Shown here: positions 26,896-37,392 of the stretch, piece after piece
How the letters are laid out: each line of letters starts with the position of its first letter
Position numbering within the stretch: the stretch's first letter is position 1
Source: Pseudomonas sp. AFG_SD02_1510_Pfu_092
Lineage (GTDB): Bacteria > Pseudomonadota > Gammaproteobacteria > Pseudomonadales > Pseudomonadaceae
NCBI RefSeq assembly: GCF_003331055.1
Contig: NZ_PUQD01000006.1
Location: 62,001-126,000 of the forward strand
Direction of reading: 5' to 3'
Length of the DNA stretch: 64,000 nucleotides
Notes under the pieces: generated by a model
What the model was told of the DNA's origin: nothing
What the model saw: only the letters and a program-made list of their open reading frames with translations
Database searches by the model: none
Made by a program: the position numbers and the translations under genes

Positions 26896-28478
26896 GCCTG
26901 AAAAGCCTGGTCGAAAGCTGTTTGCCCGCCAGCGAGCCACTGGTCATAGCCCGCAAACACAGCGAATCCTGGGAGCCTTGGCTAACACCCATCAGCGGTG
27001 GTGCACCGGTGGGAGAGGATCCGGGCTACGACGATGATTTCCAGCGCATGCGCGAAGAGGTCAACAAACTCTCCGGAGCGGATGTGGACCTTGTGGCGCA
27101 ACTGGCGCAGAAGCTGCTCCAGCAGTCCTGCAAAGACCTTCGCGTTGCCACCTACTACCTGTGGGCTCGCTTGCACCGGGACGGTGAGGCCGGTTTGGCA
27201 GATGGCCTGAGTTTGCTGGCTGCGCTGATGGAACGCTATGCCTACGACATCCTGCCGGTGCGTCCCAATAGCCGCAAGATGGCCTTGGAGTGGCTTGCCG
27301 GCAGCAGGGTCCTGGGAAGCCTGTCGCTGTACCCTCAAGTGGTCAAGGCTGAAACCGAGCGAACGGTGGCTGCGTTGGTGTGGTTGGAGCACGGCTTCAG
27401 CCGGTGGCCAGAAGACCAAAAACCACGACTGGACGCCTTGTATGGCGCCCTCAGCACTCGACTCGCTGTGTCGGGAGGTGTTGATGCAATCGTCCCGCAG
27501 ACTGGGAGTGATTCACCTGGAGACAGTTGGGCGGCTGGCCCAAGCCCGACACGCATAACGTCCGGTCGAGATCTGCTGGACAGTGGTCGAGGGCTAGCCA
27601 GCTATCTACGTGATCAGCCCGAAGGGTGGTTGGCGGCGCATCGGCTGATGAAGAGCCTACGTTGGGACACCGTGCATCAGGTACCGCCGCAAAATGCCCA
27701 GGGGATTACCCGCCTGGCGCCGCCACGCGGCGAATATCGCGCTCAGCTCAAGCGCTTGCACCTGCAGCAAAGCTGGAGCGAGTTGATTGATCAGGTCGAG
27801 CAGATGTATGCCGAAGGCGTCAATCACTTCTGGTTGGATTTGCAATGGTACCTCCATCAGGCCTTGAGCAAATCGGCTGATCCCTACAAAAGCTGGGCGG
27901 ATATCGTCAAACACGATCTGGCCATGCTGCTGCACCGTCTGCCGGGCGTGGAGCTGCTGTGTTGGAGCGATGGCTCGTCATTCGCTGATGAACCCACGCG
28001 TGAGTGGATCAACCAGCAGGTCAGCGGTAACCGCCCAGAGCAATGGCTGCCCGCAGCGGCCCCCGCACCGTCGGCGGCCGCATGCGAAATACTCGCCTTG
28101 GAACCCGAGGCACTGGCGCAAGCGGATGCTGACGGTGTGGAACAGGCGCTGGCCTGGCTGGCGAGCCGGCCCGATGTGCAGACCGGGCGACAGCGTTGGT
28201 TACTGCGTTTGCTGATGGCGCGAGTGGCCGAGCAGTGCGGCAAGGCCGAGCTGGCCATTCATTTGTTCACTGAGCTGGACGCTGCCGCGCAACGCCACAC
28301 CTTTGCCGATTGGGAGCCTGACCTGCTCTTCGAGGTCAAGGCGCGCTTACTCAAGCTGCTGCGTTTGAAGGCCCAGCGCAACGACGCTGACCGGCCTGCG
28401 TTGGCGCGGCAAATGGAACAGCAGCTGGCAGCACTCGTATCCATTGACCCGGTACGTGCTGCAGTGCTGTGCAGCTAA
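26892..28478 (+). CDS. tssA: T6SS assembly protein TssA
   Basis: 528 residues. The N-terminal ImpA_N domain at about 25-150 includes GAPVGEDPGYDDDFQRMREEVNK and CKDLRVATYYLWARLHRDGEAGLADGL. A linker and a C-terminal VasJ-type helical domain follow. TssA initiates sheath polymerisation and stays at the baseplate or distal end. It overlaps the tssM stop by ATGA. A second, shorter ImpA_N protein ends the locus. Confidence 0.9.
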   Translation: MSLKSLVESCLPASEPLVIARKHSESWEPWLTPISGGAPVGEDPGYDDDFQRMREEVNKLSGADVDLVAQLAQKLLQQSCKDLRVATYYLWARLHRDGEAGLADGLSLLAALMERYAYDILPVRPNSRKMALEWLAGSRVLGSLSLYPQVVKAETERTVAALVWLEHGFSRWPEDQKPRLDALYGALSTRLAVSGGVDAIVPQTGSDSPGDSWAAGPSPTRITSGRDLLDSGRGLASYLRDQPEGWLAAHRLMKSLRWDTVHQVPPQNAQGITRLAPPRGEYRAQLKRLHLQQSWSELIDQVEQMYAEGVNHFWLDLQWYLHQALSKSADPYKSWADIVKHDLAMLLHRLPGVELLCWSDGSSFADEPTREWINQQVSGNRPEQWLPAAAPAPSAAACEILALEPEALAQADADGVEQALAWLASRPDVQTGRQRWLLRLLMARVAEQCGKAELAIHLFTELDAAAQRHTFADWEPDLLFEVKARLLKLLRLKAQRNDADRPALARQMEQQLAALVSIDPVRAAVLCS

Positions 28479-28501
28479 TTCACTTTGATCAGGAATCTGT
28501 T

Positions 28502-30271
28502 TTGACTACGGACAACCTAACCCTGCGTTACTTCGATGCTGAAATGCGCTACCTGCGCGAAGCGGGCAAGGAGTTTGCCCAGGCTTTTCCGGACCGTGCG
28601 GCGCAGCTCAACCTGGATAAACCCGGCGCTGAAGACCCCTTTGTGGAGCGCTTGTTCGAAGGTTTTGCGTTCCTGATGGGGCGTTTGCGCGAGAAATTGG
28701 ACGACGACCTGCCCGAGCTGACGGAGGGGCTGGTTAGCCTGTTATGGCCCCACTACTTGCGCACCATCCCGTCACTGGCCATCGTCGAACTGATGCCAGA
28801 TGTCAGTCAGATGAAAGGCTGCGAGGCGGTTGCAAGAGACTTTCAAGTGCTGTCACAGCCGGTGGGGCAACACCGTACCCGCTGCCGCTACTCGACCACG
28901 CAGGGTTTGACGCTACGGCCGCTCAATCTGGAAACCGTGCGACTTGACCATGAGCCAGATGGATGTGCAGTTCTGCGCCTGCGCTTCGCGCGCGGAGCAC
29001 TGGCCAACTGGGATCAACTCGACCTCGCGCATATCCCGTTGTATCTGAATGCCGACGCGGCGCTTGCCAGTGTGCTGCACCAGGCGCTGACATTGAACGT
29101 GCAGGCGCTGCATGTGCGCTTGCCAGGCGCGGCGCAGCGCAAGGCATTTGCGGGGCATTTCAAGCCAAAGGGTTTTGCCGACGATGATCGCCTTTGGCCT
29201 AAGGGCGACAGCGCTTTCAGTGGTTATCAGCTGTTGCTGGAGTACTTCACATTCCGTGAGAAATTCATGTTCGTCACGCTCTGTGGCCTCGATTCGCTCG
29301 CGTTGCCCCCAGACGCCCCATGGTTCGAGCTTGAAGTCGTGCTCAGTGAGACTTGGTCGCATACGTTCACGCCCACACAAGAGCACATTCGTCTGCACGC
29401 GGTTCCCGTGATCAACCTGTTTGCACTGGAGGCGGACCCGCTCACCCTGGACCCGTTGCAGAATGAATACCTGCTTCGCCCAATGCGCTTGCAGGACGGC
29501 CATACAGAGATCTACTCGGTAGACAAGGTTTCTGGAACGAAGGACAGCGTGCGTCAGGACTATGTGCCTTTCAGCAGCTTTCGCCACAAAGGGGGGATGC
29601 TCCGCGATGAGGCCCCCGAGCGCTACTTCCATACCCGCTTGAGGCGCGGCGCCAATGGTTTGCATGACACCTGGCTGATTCTTGGCGGGGAGGGCTTTGA
29701 CAACGATGTATTGCTCAACCGCAAAAGCCTGTCATTGCGCCTGACTGGTACCAATGGCCAGCTGCCGCGCAAAGCATTGCGCAGTACGTTGCTCGATGCT
29801 GCGGCGCAATCCACCCAGGCAGGTTTGCGAATCCGCAACCTGACCGCGCCGACACTACCGTGCTACCCACCCAATCGCGACCGTTTTCACTGGCGAGTAC
29901 TCAGTCACCTGGGATCGAATTTTCTACCGATGCTCAACAGTGCTGAAGTACTGCGTGGCACGTTGGCCTTGTACGAGTGGACGGGCAGCGAAACCAACCG
30001 CCGCCGTCTGGAGGCCATTGTCGACGTCAAGCATCACCTGATTCAGCGCTTCGAAAAAGGCTTCTTGCTGCGAGGTGTGGATATCGAGGTGACGGTCGAT
30101 GGCAACGGCTTTTCAGGCGAGGGGGACATCTGCCTATTTGGTGAAATGCTCAGTCGGTTCTTCGCGCTGTATGCGGACATTCATTTGTGCACTCAACTGA
30201 CGATGATTCTGCAACCGACAGGGAGGTGCCTGCGATGGAACGAACATCACAGTCAGCGTATTCCCGGTTAA
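28502..30271 (+). CDS. tssF: T6SS baseplate protein TssF
   Basis: 589 residues from the TTG at 28502. The family start (M)TTDNLTLRYFDAEMRYLREAGKEFA then lies at the N-terminus and AGGA at 28491-28494 gives proper spacing. A GTG at 28469 would add 11 residues and overlap tssA. TssF motifs seen: PDRAAQLNLDKPGAEDPFVERLFEGFAFL and PHYLRTIPSLAIVELMPD. TssF with TssG and TssE forms baseplate wedges. The 3' end overlaps tssG by 37 bases. Confidence 0.9.
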   Translation: MTTDNLTLRYFDAEMRYLREAGKEFAQAFPDRAAQLNLDKPGAEDPFVERLFEGFAFLMGRLREKLDDDLPELTEGLVSLLWPHYLRTIPSLAIVELMPDVSQMKGCEAVARDFQVLSQPVGQHRTRCRYSTTQGLTLRPLNLETVRLDHEPDGCAVLRLRFARGALANWDQLDLAHIPLYLNADAALASVLHQALTLNVQALHVRLPGAAQRKAFAGHFKPKGFADDDRLWPKGDSAFSGYQLLLEYFTFREKFMFVTLCGLDSLALPPDAPWFELEVVLSETWSHTFTPTQEHIRLHAVPVINLFALEADPLTLDPLQNEYLLRPMRLQDGHTEIYSVDKVSGTKDSVRQDYVPFSSFRHKGGMLRDEAPERYFHTRLRRGANGLHDTWLILGGEGFDNDVLLNRKSLSLRLTGTNGQLPRKALRSTLLDAAAQSTQAGLRIRNLTAPTLPCYPPNRDRFHWRVLSHLGSNFLPMLNSAEVLRGTLALYEWTGSETNRRRLEAIVDVKHHLIQRFEKGFLLRGVDIEVTVDGNGFSGEGDICLFGEMLSRFFALYADIHLCTQLTMILQPTGRCLRWNEHHSQRIPG

Positions 30272-31332
30272 AGGCCGAAGGCATTCTGCACGTGCTGGCT
30301 GAACAGGTATCAACCGCTAACGTCTACCGCTTCTGCCAGGTGCTGGAGCAGGTGTTGGCTGAACAACCACCGTTGGGCAGCACTGCACATCCCGGCGATG
30401 ACCGGGTGAGGTTCCGGCCAGACCCTGGTATGGGATTTCCAGCAGGCGAGTTGAAGGCCATTGAAATCGACGAGTCTGCTCCACACCGACCGCTGACAGT
30501 GCGAACCCGGCTGCTGGGTTTGTATGGCGTCGACTCTCCCTTGCCCACGGGCTATCTGGATGATATCGCCCAGCGACGCGAAGGCCATGAGGCGCTGGAG
30601 CACTTCCTCGATATCTTCAACCATCGGTTATTCACCCAGTTCTACCGGATCTGGCGCAAGTACTCCTACCCGGCAACGTTCGAGCCGGGCGGACGCGATG
30701 CCACTTCACAGTGTCTGTTGGGCTTGATAGGGCTGGGCATTCCCGGTACGGCAGAGCGCATCGCCACACCGATGTCACGTTTTCTGGCTCTGCTCAGTGT
30801 GATGCGCCTGCCCACGCGCAACGCGGAGGGGATCGGTGCCTTGGTGAAGTTGCTGGCACCGCATACGGATACGCACGTGACCGGACATTGGCCGCAGAGA
30901 GTTGTGCTTGAGCAACCTGCCAGCCTTGCACCCGAGCGTCCGGTGAGGTTGGGACAGGGCATGCCATTGGGTGCTGTCGGGCACGACGCGAACAGCCAAC
31001 TGCGCCTGCGGCTGTATACCGAGGACGAAGATGAAGCGCGTGAGTGGCTTCCGGGTGGCCAGCTGATAGCCGATTTGCGGGTGTTGCTTGAGGTGTACCT
31101 GGGGTGGCGTTGCACAGCGCTGCTGCAGCTCTCGATTCCACGCGAGATGGTGCCGGCTCCTGTACTAGGACGCACTCGGTCAATGCTTGGCATGACCGCT
31201 GTACTGAGGCGGGCGGAGGGCGTGCTCGCATCGCCCCAAGACGACACGATCACGATCAACCTGGGCCGATATCAAGGTCTGCAGCCGAACCCTTGCAGGA
31301 AGGAGGTACAGCATGTGGCGTACCGTTTTTAA
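30235..31332 (+). CDS. tssG: T6SS baseplate protein TssG
   Basis: 365 residues from the ATG at 30235 with GGGAGG at 30221-30226. The frame is open from 30187, inside tssF. TssG pattern: VYRFCQVLEQVLAEQPPLG, VRFRPDPGMGFPAGEL, LLGLYGVDSPLPTGYLDDIA and ALEHFLDIFNHRLFTQFYR. It forms the baseplate wedge with TssF. It overlaps tssJ by 20 bases. Confidence 0.92.
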   Translation: MERTSQSAYSRLKAEGILHVLAEQVSTANVYRFCQVLEQVLAEQPPLGSTAHPGDDRVRFRPDPGMGFPAGELKAIEIDESAPHRPLTVRTRLLGLYGVDSPLPTGYLDDIAQRREGHEALEHFLDIFNHRLFTQFYRIWRKYSYPATFEPGGRDATSQCLLGLIGLGIPGTAERIATPMSRFLALLSVMRLPTRNAEGIGALVKLLAPHTDTHVTGHWPQRVVLEQPASLAPERPVRLGQGMPLGAVGHDANSQLRLRLYTEDEDEAREWLPGGQLIADLRVLLEVYLGWRCTALLQLSIPREMVPAPVLGRTRSMLGMTAVLRRAEGVLASPQDDTITINLGRYQGLQPNPCRKEVQHVAYRF

Positions 31333-31849
31333 CTGCTTCATGGCATCAACGCTGATTACTGTTCTGAGTGGGTGTGGCCTTGCACAAACGGTGGCAGACG
31401 GTACGGCGTCTACTGCCCAGGCGATCTTCTACAAGCAAGTCAAAACGCTTCATCTGGATCTCAACGGCCGGTCAGCGATAAATACCGATGACGCAGAGAT
31501 GAGCGGATTGTCGGTGCCAGTGCTGGTGCGGGTCTACCAGTTGAAGGACAACAAGGTGTTGGAGAACGCCCGCTATGACGATCTGCTAAGCCAGGGGGAG
31601 CGTGTGCTTCGCGATGACCTGCTCGATGAACGCGTGGTGGTGATCAAGCCCGGTGAGGCGGCGCAGCTGAGTACCCCCCTGCAAAGCGACGCTCGGTACG
31701 TTGCGGTGGTTGCTCTGTTCCGAAGTCCAGACGTTATCGAAAATACGTGGCGCGTTGTCTTGCAGCGGGATGACCTCGAACCGGATCAGGCCAGAGTGCT
31801 CGAATTGGGCAATAACCGATTGACGCTCCGACAGCGCGTGGAGGGCTGA
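31313..31849 (+). CDS. tssJ: T6SS outer-membrane lipoprotein TssJ
   Basis: 178 residues. A lipoprotein signal peptide ends in TVLSGCG with lipobox Cys21. The mature part is a transthyretin-like beta sandwich of TssJ type, with VPVLVRVYQLKDNKVLENARYDDLL and the conserved NTWRVVLQRDDL. TssJ binds the periplasmic end of TssM under the outer membrane. It overlaps tssG and is followed closely by tssE. Confidence 0.93.
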   Translation: MWRTVFNCFMASTLITVLSGCGLAQTVADGTASTAQAIFYKQVKTLHLDLNGRSAINTDDAEMSGLSVPVLVRVYQLKDNKVLENARYDDLLSQGERVLRDDLLDERVVVIKPGEAAQLSTPLQSDARYVAVVALFRSPDVIENTWRVVLQRDDLEPDQARVLELGNNRLTLRQRVEG

Positions 31850-31852
31850 CGC

Positions 31853-32293
31853 ATGCCTGAAGCCAGCCCTTCTCTTTACGAAATCCTGTTGCAGAACTTC
31901 CGCGGTGAGCTAGCGCTGGACCAGGTGAATGAAGATGACCGGCTGACCCTCTCGGTGCTGGACAACATTCAGCGCATTCTCAATAGCCGAGCAGGTTCAC
32001 TCTCGCATCTGCCCGACTATGGCTTGCCGGACATGGGCACGGTGCTGCAAGGGCTACCGGCTTCAGCCCATGGCTTGATGAACGACATCGCACGAACGTT
32101 GCGCCGCTATGAGCCACGGCTGGCCCAGGTGAGCGTTCAGCTGTTACCTCAGTCTCGTCCTGGGCACCTTGAATACGCCCTTGACGTGCTCATCAAGGGC
32201 GGCGGCAAGGCGTCTTTTGGAACCACGCTTGGCATTGACGGCAGGGTAGTGGTGCGACACCTCAAGCAGGAACGCTACCTTCCCATGCAATAG
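31853..32293 (+). CDS. tssE: T6SS baseplate protein TssE (gp25-like)
   Basis: 146 residues with the GPW/gp25 fold. It begins with SPSLYEILLQNFRGEL, has the VLDNIQRILNSRAGSLSHLPDYGLPD block with the conserved gp25 pattern, and an ending FGTTLGIDGRVVVRHLK. TssE links the baseplate wedge to the sheath. It starts three bases after the tssJ stop codon. Confidence 0.93.
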   Translation: MPEASPSLYEILLQNFRGELALDQVNEDDRLTLSVLDNIQRILNSRAGSLSHLPDYGLPDMGTVLQGLPASAHGLMNDIARTLRRYEPRLAQVSVQLLPQSRPGHLEYALDVLIKGGGKASFGTTLGIDGRVVVRHLKQERYLPMQ

Positions 32294-32310
32294 AACTAAC
32301 AGGGGGCCAG

Positions 32311-33468
32311 ATGACGGCGCGTTTTGAAATGCGTGTTCGCTTGGGTGGGAATCCGGGCAACTTTGATGAATACAGGATGTTGCTCGATGAGTTGGCGAAG
32401 CTCAATCACCCAGCCTGCCCAGATGTGGACTGGGCAAGCATTGAGGGACTGTCCTTGCGACTTTTCGAGCAGAACGGGGTTGAGCTGCAGACCGCTGTCG
32501 CGTTCGTACTCGCGCGTAGCTACCGCACCGGGCTGGCGGGCTTGACGGAAGGGTTGGCACTGCTTTCGTCACTCACCGAAGAGTGGTCGCGCGTATGGCC
32601 AGTGCAGGCGTCAGCTCGCATCGATCTCATCGCATGGTTGTTTACTCAGTTGCATCCAATGGTTCGTATGGTGGAGTGGGGCAGGTCAAGTTCGGCGGCG
32701 CTGAGCGAACTGATTGTCGAGTTGAACCGTCTTGAGCAGCGCTTGGGTCATGCGCCAGTGTATTCACTTCAGGTCTTCCGGAATCAGATCACCAGTGCCC
32801 TGCAACGAATGACCGGAGGCTGTGCTGTATCGATGCCGCTTGCGCTGCAGTCAGGGACGACGGCAACTGAGCCATCTGTCACTCCTCGATTTGCCGCTGT
32901 AGCGGCTCCGCTTTCTACTTACAGATTTGTAGTCCGGCCTTCGCTGCAGAAGCGTGCTGTATTACCGTGGCTGCTGACGTTACTGGTCACGATCGCTTTC
33001 ACAGGATGGTTGGGATGGCAAGCGTGGGAATCAAGACAAACCCACGACTCTTTGACGCCCGAGCCAGTCCAGCTCGACAGCCTGAACCTGTTCGATCCGG
33101 GCAGTGCCGACCTTAAGCCCGGCTCAACCAAACTATTGATCAATGCTCTGGTTGGTATCAAAGCCCAGCCTGGCTGGCTGATCGTTATTTCCGGACATGC
33201 GGATTCGCAAGGGGATGCCGTCAAGAATCTCGAGCTTTCTCGTGCCCGTGCTTCTGCTGTTCGCGACTGGATGCAACGCATGGGCGATATTCCGGACAGT
33301 TGCTTTGCCGTTCAAGGTGTTGCTGCCAGTCAACCGGTTAACAGCAACGATACCTTGGTAGGGCGAGCAGAAAATCGTCGGGTGGACATTCGGTTGGTGC
33401 CTGAAAGTCGTGCATGCGGCGAGCTGGACGCTGGAGACCGTTCGCTTCGAAAAAATGAGACTGCGTGA
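32311..33468 (+). CDS. ImpA_N - transmembrane - OmpA fusion protein of the T6SS locus
   Basis: 385 residues. The N-terminal 120 residues are an ImpA_N (TssA-like) domain (GNPGNFDEYRMLLDELAKL, SLRLFEQNGVELQTAVAFVLARSYRTGLAG). After a variable linker comes one membrane helix at about 217-237 (LPWLLTLLVTIAFTGWLGW). An OmpA-type peptidoglycan-binding domain at about 250-375 has FDPGSADLKPGST, GHADSQGDAVKNLELSRARA and ENRRVDIRLVPES. The topology puts ImpA_N in the cytoplasm and OmpA in the periplasm. It may tether the baseplate or sheath to the cell wall in the manner of TagA/VasL-type TssA proteins (inference). Last gene of the locus; convergent with the chemoreceptor gene. Confidence 0.82.
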   Translation: MTARFEMRVRLGGNPGNFDEYRMLLDELAKLNHPACPDVDWASIEGLSLRLFEQNGVELQTAVAFVLARSYRTGLAGLTEGLALLSSLTEEWSRVWPVQASARIDLIAWLFTQLHPMVRMVEWGRSSSAALSELIVELNRLEQRLGHAPVYSLQVFRNQITSALQRMTGGCAVSMPLALQSGTTATEPSVTPRFAAVAAPLSTYRFVVRPSLQKRAVLPWLLTLLVTIAFTGWLGWQAWESRQTHDSLTPEPVQLDSLNLFDPGSADLKPGSTKLLINALVGIKAQPGWLIVISGHADSQGDAVKNLELSRARASAVRDWMQRMGDIPDSCFAVQGVAASQPVNSNDTLVGRAENRRVDIRLVPESRACGELDAGDRSLRKNETA

Positions 33469-33518
33469 TGATGGCCCCGTGAGCTGATCGCCAGCAATCA
33501 CCCGCCCGCACGTCCCCC

Positions 33519-35108
33519 TCACTCACTGCATTGCCGCCCCCAAAGTTGCGCCGACAGCAGTTGCAAGCGTTCGGCCTGGCTGGCGACATGCGCCGCCGTG
33601 CTGCGGCTCTGGCTGCTGGCCTGCACACTTTTGTGAGTGGTCTGGCTGATATCCGCCAGGCTGCACTGGATGCTGTCACCCACCGCGCTTTGCTGTTCCA
33701 CTGCCGCTGCGATCTGCACGCTCATGCCGCTGATCTCGTCGACGCGCTGGGTGATCCCGTCCAGCGCCCGGGCGGCCAGCTGCGCCTGTTCGACACTGAC
33801 CTCGGCCTGGCTGTGGCTGCGCTGCATCGCAAGCACGGCATCACCCGTGGAGCGGCGCAAGGTGTCGATGGTGCCCTGGATGTGCGCGGTCGATTGCTGG
33901 GTGCGCGAAGCCAGCCCGCGCACCTCGTCGGCGACCACGGCGAAACCCCGGCCGGCCTCGCCGGCGCGAGCCGCCTCGATGGCGGCGTTGAGGGCGAGCA
34001 AGTTGGTCTGTTCGGCGATGCTTTGAATGACCTCGAGGACCCGGTCGATTTCATTGCCGTGCTGTTCCAGCTGATGAATCACCGCGCTGGTCTGTTGCAC
34101 CTCGCTGGCGAGGCTATCGATGTGCTGGCGGGTTTGTTCGACCAGTTGCTGGCCGCGGTCCGACGCCTGATTGGCCAGGTTCGCCGCGCTGGCGGTGAGC
34201 TGCGCGTTGCGCGCCACTTCCTGCACGCTGCTGGCCATCTGGCTTACCGCGCTGGCCACCTGGGCGGTGTCCCCCTGCTGGCGCAGGGCCGCGTCATTGT
34301 TGCTGTCCACCGCAGCGACCAGCGCTTCGGCTTCCTGGCTCAACTGGCGGGACGAGTCGGCAATGCGCCCGACGATTGCCCGGGTTTCGGCTTCGAGCAT
34401 CTGCAGGGCGAAATCGACCTGGCCGAACTGATCGCGGCGGCCGCTGTAAAGTATCTGGCTCAGTGGGTTGTCGGCGATGTTCGCGGCTTTGCGGGCAAGG
34501 GCGTCGAGCGGGCGCAGGTTGTAGCGCAACACAGCGCCGAGCGACACGCTCAGTAACAGCGTGCCGAGCGCGGCATGGCCCCAGGGTAACGCGCCCAGCA
34601 GGACCAAGGCAGTGAAGCCCAGCAGGTTGATGCCGCTGCCGAGCAGCGCCAGGCGCATGCCGACAGGCAGCCGTGACAGGCGCAGGCAGCGGGCCTTTTT
34701 ACCACTGCGCAGCTGCGTATAGAGCTGTTCGGCAACATCCACCAGGGCTTTCGCCGGCAGCGTGCGGACCGATTGGTATTCTACGGTTTCGCCATTGCGC
34801 TGCATCGGCGTGACGTAGGCGCTGACCCAGTAGTGGTCACCATTCTTGCAGCGATTCTTTACCAACCCCATCCACGAGCGCCCGGCCTTGAGTGTCTGCC
34901 ACAGGTGCGCGAAGGCCTCCGGCGGCATGTCCGGGTGACGCACGATATTGTGGTTGACGCCAAGCAACTCGCTCTCACTGAAGCCGCTGATGTTGATGAA
35001 GTCCGGGTTGACGTAGGTAATGGCGCCCTTGGGGTCGGTCGTTGAAAGAATGTTCGCATTGGCACTGAACTCGACTGCACGACCACTGACCGGAAGATTG
35101 ATTTTCAT
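33519..35108 (-). CDS. PAS-containing methyl-accepting chemotaxis protein (Aer-like)
   Basis: 529 residues from the ATG at 35106-35108, preceded on the minus strand by CAGGAGAAAAACA. The PAS domain at about 20-115 has [20 protein letters not shown] and [15 protein letters not shown] sequence ([15 protein letters not shown]), as in the aerotaxis receptor Aer. One or two membrane helices lie at about 150-200, then a HAMP-like segment and the long MCP signalling helix with tip [19 protein letters not shown] and [13 protein letters not shown]. It probably senses redox or oxygen through FAD in PAS. The gene overlaps the upstream globin-GGDEF-EAL gene by ATGA. Confidence 0.9.
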   Translation of the reverse strand: MKINLPVSGRAVEFSANANILSTTDPKGAITYVNPDFINISGFSESELLGVNHNIVRHPDMPPEAFAHLWQTLKAGRSWMGLVKNRCKNGDHYWVSAYVTPMQRNGETVEYQSVRTLPAKALVDVAEQLYTQLRSGKKARCLRLSRLPVGMRLALLGSGINLLGFTALVLLGALPWGHAALGTLLLSVSLGAVLRYNLRPLDALARKAANIADNPLSQILYSGRRDQFGQVDFALQMLEAETRAIVGRIADSSRQLSQEAEALVAAVDSNNDAALRQQGDTAQVASAVSQMASSVQEVARNAQLTASAANLANQASDRGQQLVEQTRQHIDSLASEVQQTSAVIHQLEQHGNEIDRVLEVIQSIAEQTNLLALNAAIEAARAGEAGRGFAVVADEVRGLASRTQQSTAHIQGTIDTLRRSTGDAVLAMQRSHSQAEVSVEQAQLAARALDGITQRVDEISGMSVQIAAAVEQQSAVGDSIQCSLADISQTTHKSVQASSQSRSTAAHVASQAERLQLLSAQLWGRQCSE

Positions 35109-37357
35109 TGTTTTTCTCCTGAGCTGAAGGGCACCCATTGGGCCACTGCGCTCCCTTCGAAACAGTGTTCCGCGCTGAGCAGAGGGTGTATTCGGGCGGC
35201 GGGTTGCGGCCGGCTGAACCAGTAGCCCTGGGCGTAATGGCAGCCTTCGCCCATGACGAATTCCAGTTGCGTCGGCGTCTCGATGCCTTCGGCCACGACC
35301 TCCAGGCCAAGGCTGCGGCCCAGGCCAATGATCGCCTGGCTGATCGCGCGCTGTTTGTTATCGCACGGCACGCCGTTGACGAAGCTTTTGTCCAGTTTGA
35401 GGATGTGCAGCGGAAAGCGCGTGAGGTAGCCAAGCGAGGAGTAACCCGTGCCGAAATCGTCCAGCGCCAGCAACACGCCCAGGCTGGACAATTCATGCAG
35501 GCAGGCCAGGGTGTCCATGTCGTCATGCATCATCTGGCTTTCGGTGATTTCCAGGATCAGGCTGGCTGGCGGCAGGCCGCTTTCCTGCAGGATGTCGATC
35601 AGCCGAAGGGTGAAATCGGCTTGTTGCAGCTGGGTACTGGAAATGTTCACCGAGCAGCGCAGGCGCTCATGCCCGGCCAGTTGCCACAGCCGGGTCTGCT
35701 GGCAGGCCTGGCGCAGTACCCATTCGCCGACGCGAATGATCTCCCCCGATTCTTCCAGCGCCGGGATGAACTCCAGTGGCGAGATCAGCCGTTCGCCATG
35801 GCGCCAGCGCAGCAGGGCTTCGACCCCGGTCACCTGCGGCGTACCTTGCGCAAGGCGATAGATCGGTTGGTAATACAGTTCGAATTCGTTGCGTTGCAAG
35901 GCCTGGCCTAGCGCCGACTCCAGTTCCAGATGCTGCTGTGCGGTGTCCTGCAGGGTTTCGTCGTAATGGGCGAACCGCGCCTTGCCGGCAGACTTGGCCC
36001 GGTAAAGGGCAAGGTCGGCGGCCTGCAGAACATCCAGGGCTTTGCCATGGTCATGCAATGGCGCGATGCCGATGCTGGCACTGACCACCAGGGTGCGACC
36101 GTCTACCTGCAGCGGCCGATGGAGGTTGTCGAGGATGCGCTGGGAAACCTGCTCGGCGTCGCGGTCGCAGGTCAAATCATGCAGCAGGACGATGAATTCG
36201 TCGCCGCCGAAGCGGAACAGCTGATCGGTGGGGCGCAGCGAGTCCTTCAGGCGCAAGGCCACTTCCACCAGCACCCGATCACCGACGTTGTGGCCGAGGC
36301 TGTCGTTGATCAGCTTGAAGCGGTCCAGGTCGATGAACAGCAGCGCCTCGTAGTCACCGCCCTGGCGCGGCTTCATGATGGTTTTCTGCATCTGCTCATC
36401 GAGCCGGATGCGGTTGGCCAGGCCGGTCAACGGGTCATGCTGGGCGGTATGTTTAAGGCGTTGCTCGGCATCCTTGCGCGCACTGATATCGGTCTGCGAA
36501 CCGGCCATGCGCAGCTCGCCAGGTGTGGTCACCTCAGCGACCCCTCGCGCCAGCACCCAGAGGTAGTCACCGTTGTTCTTGCGGATGCGGTATTCATGGT
36601 GAACGGAGGATGTCAGCCCTTGCAGATGGGCGTCGATGGCATGGCGAAAGTCCGGCAGGTCGTCCGGGTGCACGCGCAGGAACCAACTGGAACTGCTCTC
36701 GCCGATGCTGTCGCGGCTGAGGCCGAGCATGCTTGCCCAGCGCTCCGAAACGTAAAGCCGATCCTGGTCGACATGCCAGTCCCACAGCCCGTCGTTGGCC
36801 CCGCGCAGCGCACGGGCGAAGCGCGCCTCGCTGTCCTCCAGCGCCTTGTGCTGGGCCGCACTGTAGGTATCGATGGCCAGCGTCATGTCGAAGAACACGG
36901 CCTTCAACAGGCTTGAATAAAGCGTGGCTGCCGTGCTGTCGCCAAACACGCTTTCCAGCATGGCTTCGAGGTACAGGCGATAGCTGCCGAGGTACCACTT
37001 CAGCTCCAGGCCGATCTGCTGGTGGATCACCCCGATGCGCAGGCGGCCGTTGACGTAGGTTTCGTCGTAGGGGCCGCCCCACAGACACTGGTAATACTCA
37101 GCCTGGCTCTGTTTCAGGCGGGCGGTGACTTCCGGCGTGCGCAGCAGCGCCGACGGCGTGGCGAACTGCGCAAGATGACGGTACAGGCGATCGACGAAGG
37201 CCTGCTGCGCCGTGGCCATGCACGGCGCAGCTGCGGCCAGTCGCTCGGCATCGTCGGTGCTCCATTCGAGGAAGCGAAAGCGTTCGACGATCTCCGCCGG
37301 GTCGAGACGGATTCGCTTGATGAGTTCCTCGAGGTCTTTTGTCACCTTCATTCGCAT
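35105..37357 (-). CDS. Globin-coupled PAS-GGDEF-EAL cyclic-di-GMP enzyme
   Basis: 750 residues if started at 37357 (a second ATG at 37351 is two codons inside). Residues about 10-170 form a sensor globin with a proximal-His candidate, His112, in [27 protein letters not shown] (about 175-300) follows, including [19 protein letters not shown]. The GGDEF domain has an intact active site at 384-388 and an I-site RPTD at 375-378. A C-terminal EAL domain has EALLRWRHG and [13 protein letters not shown], so both enzymatic halves look active. Likely a heme-based oxygen sensor that adjusts c-di-GMP. The frame is open much further upstream, across the terminator at 37393-37447, which is not coding. Confidence 0.88.
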   Translation of the reverse strand: MRMKVTKDLEELIKRIRLDPAEIVERFRFLEWSTDDAERLAAAAPCMATAQQAFVDRLYRHLAQFATPSALLRTPEVTARLKQSQAEYYQCLWGGPYDETYVNGRLRIGVIHQQIGLELKWYLGSYRLYLEAMLESVFGDSTAATLYSSLLKAVFFDMTLAIDTYSAAQHKALEDSEARFARALRGANDGLWDWHVDQDRLYVSERWASMLGLSRDSIGESSSSWFLRVHPDDLPDFRHAIDAHLQGLTSSVHHEYRIRKNNGDYLWVLARGVAEVTTPGELRMAGSQTDISARKDAEQRLKHTAQHDPLTGLANRIRLDEQMQKTIMKPRQGGDYEALLFIDLDRFKLINDSLGHNVGDRVLVEVALRLKDSLRPTDQLFRFGGDEFIVLLHDLTCDRDAEQVSQRILDNLHRPLQVDGRTLVVSASIGIAPLHDHGKALDVLQAADLALYRAKSAGKARFAHYDETLQDTAQQHLELESALGQALQRNEFELYYQPIYRLAQGTPQVTGVEALLRWRHGERLISPLEFIPALEESGEIIRVGEWVLRQACQQTRLWQLAGHERLRCSVNISSTQLQQADFTLRLIDILQESGLPPASLILEITESQMMHDDMDTLACLHELSSLGVLLALDDFGTGYSSLGYLTRFPLHILKLDKSFVNGVPCDNKQRAISQAIIGLGRSLGLEVVAEGIETPTQLEFVMGEGCHYAQGYWFSRPQPAARIHPLLSAEHCFEGSAVAQWVPFSSGEKQ

Positions 37358-37392
37358 CCCCGATATTGATGAAGATTGCTTTCTGCAGAACA

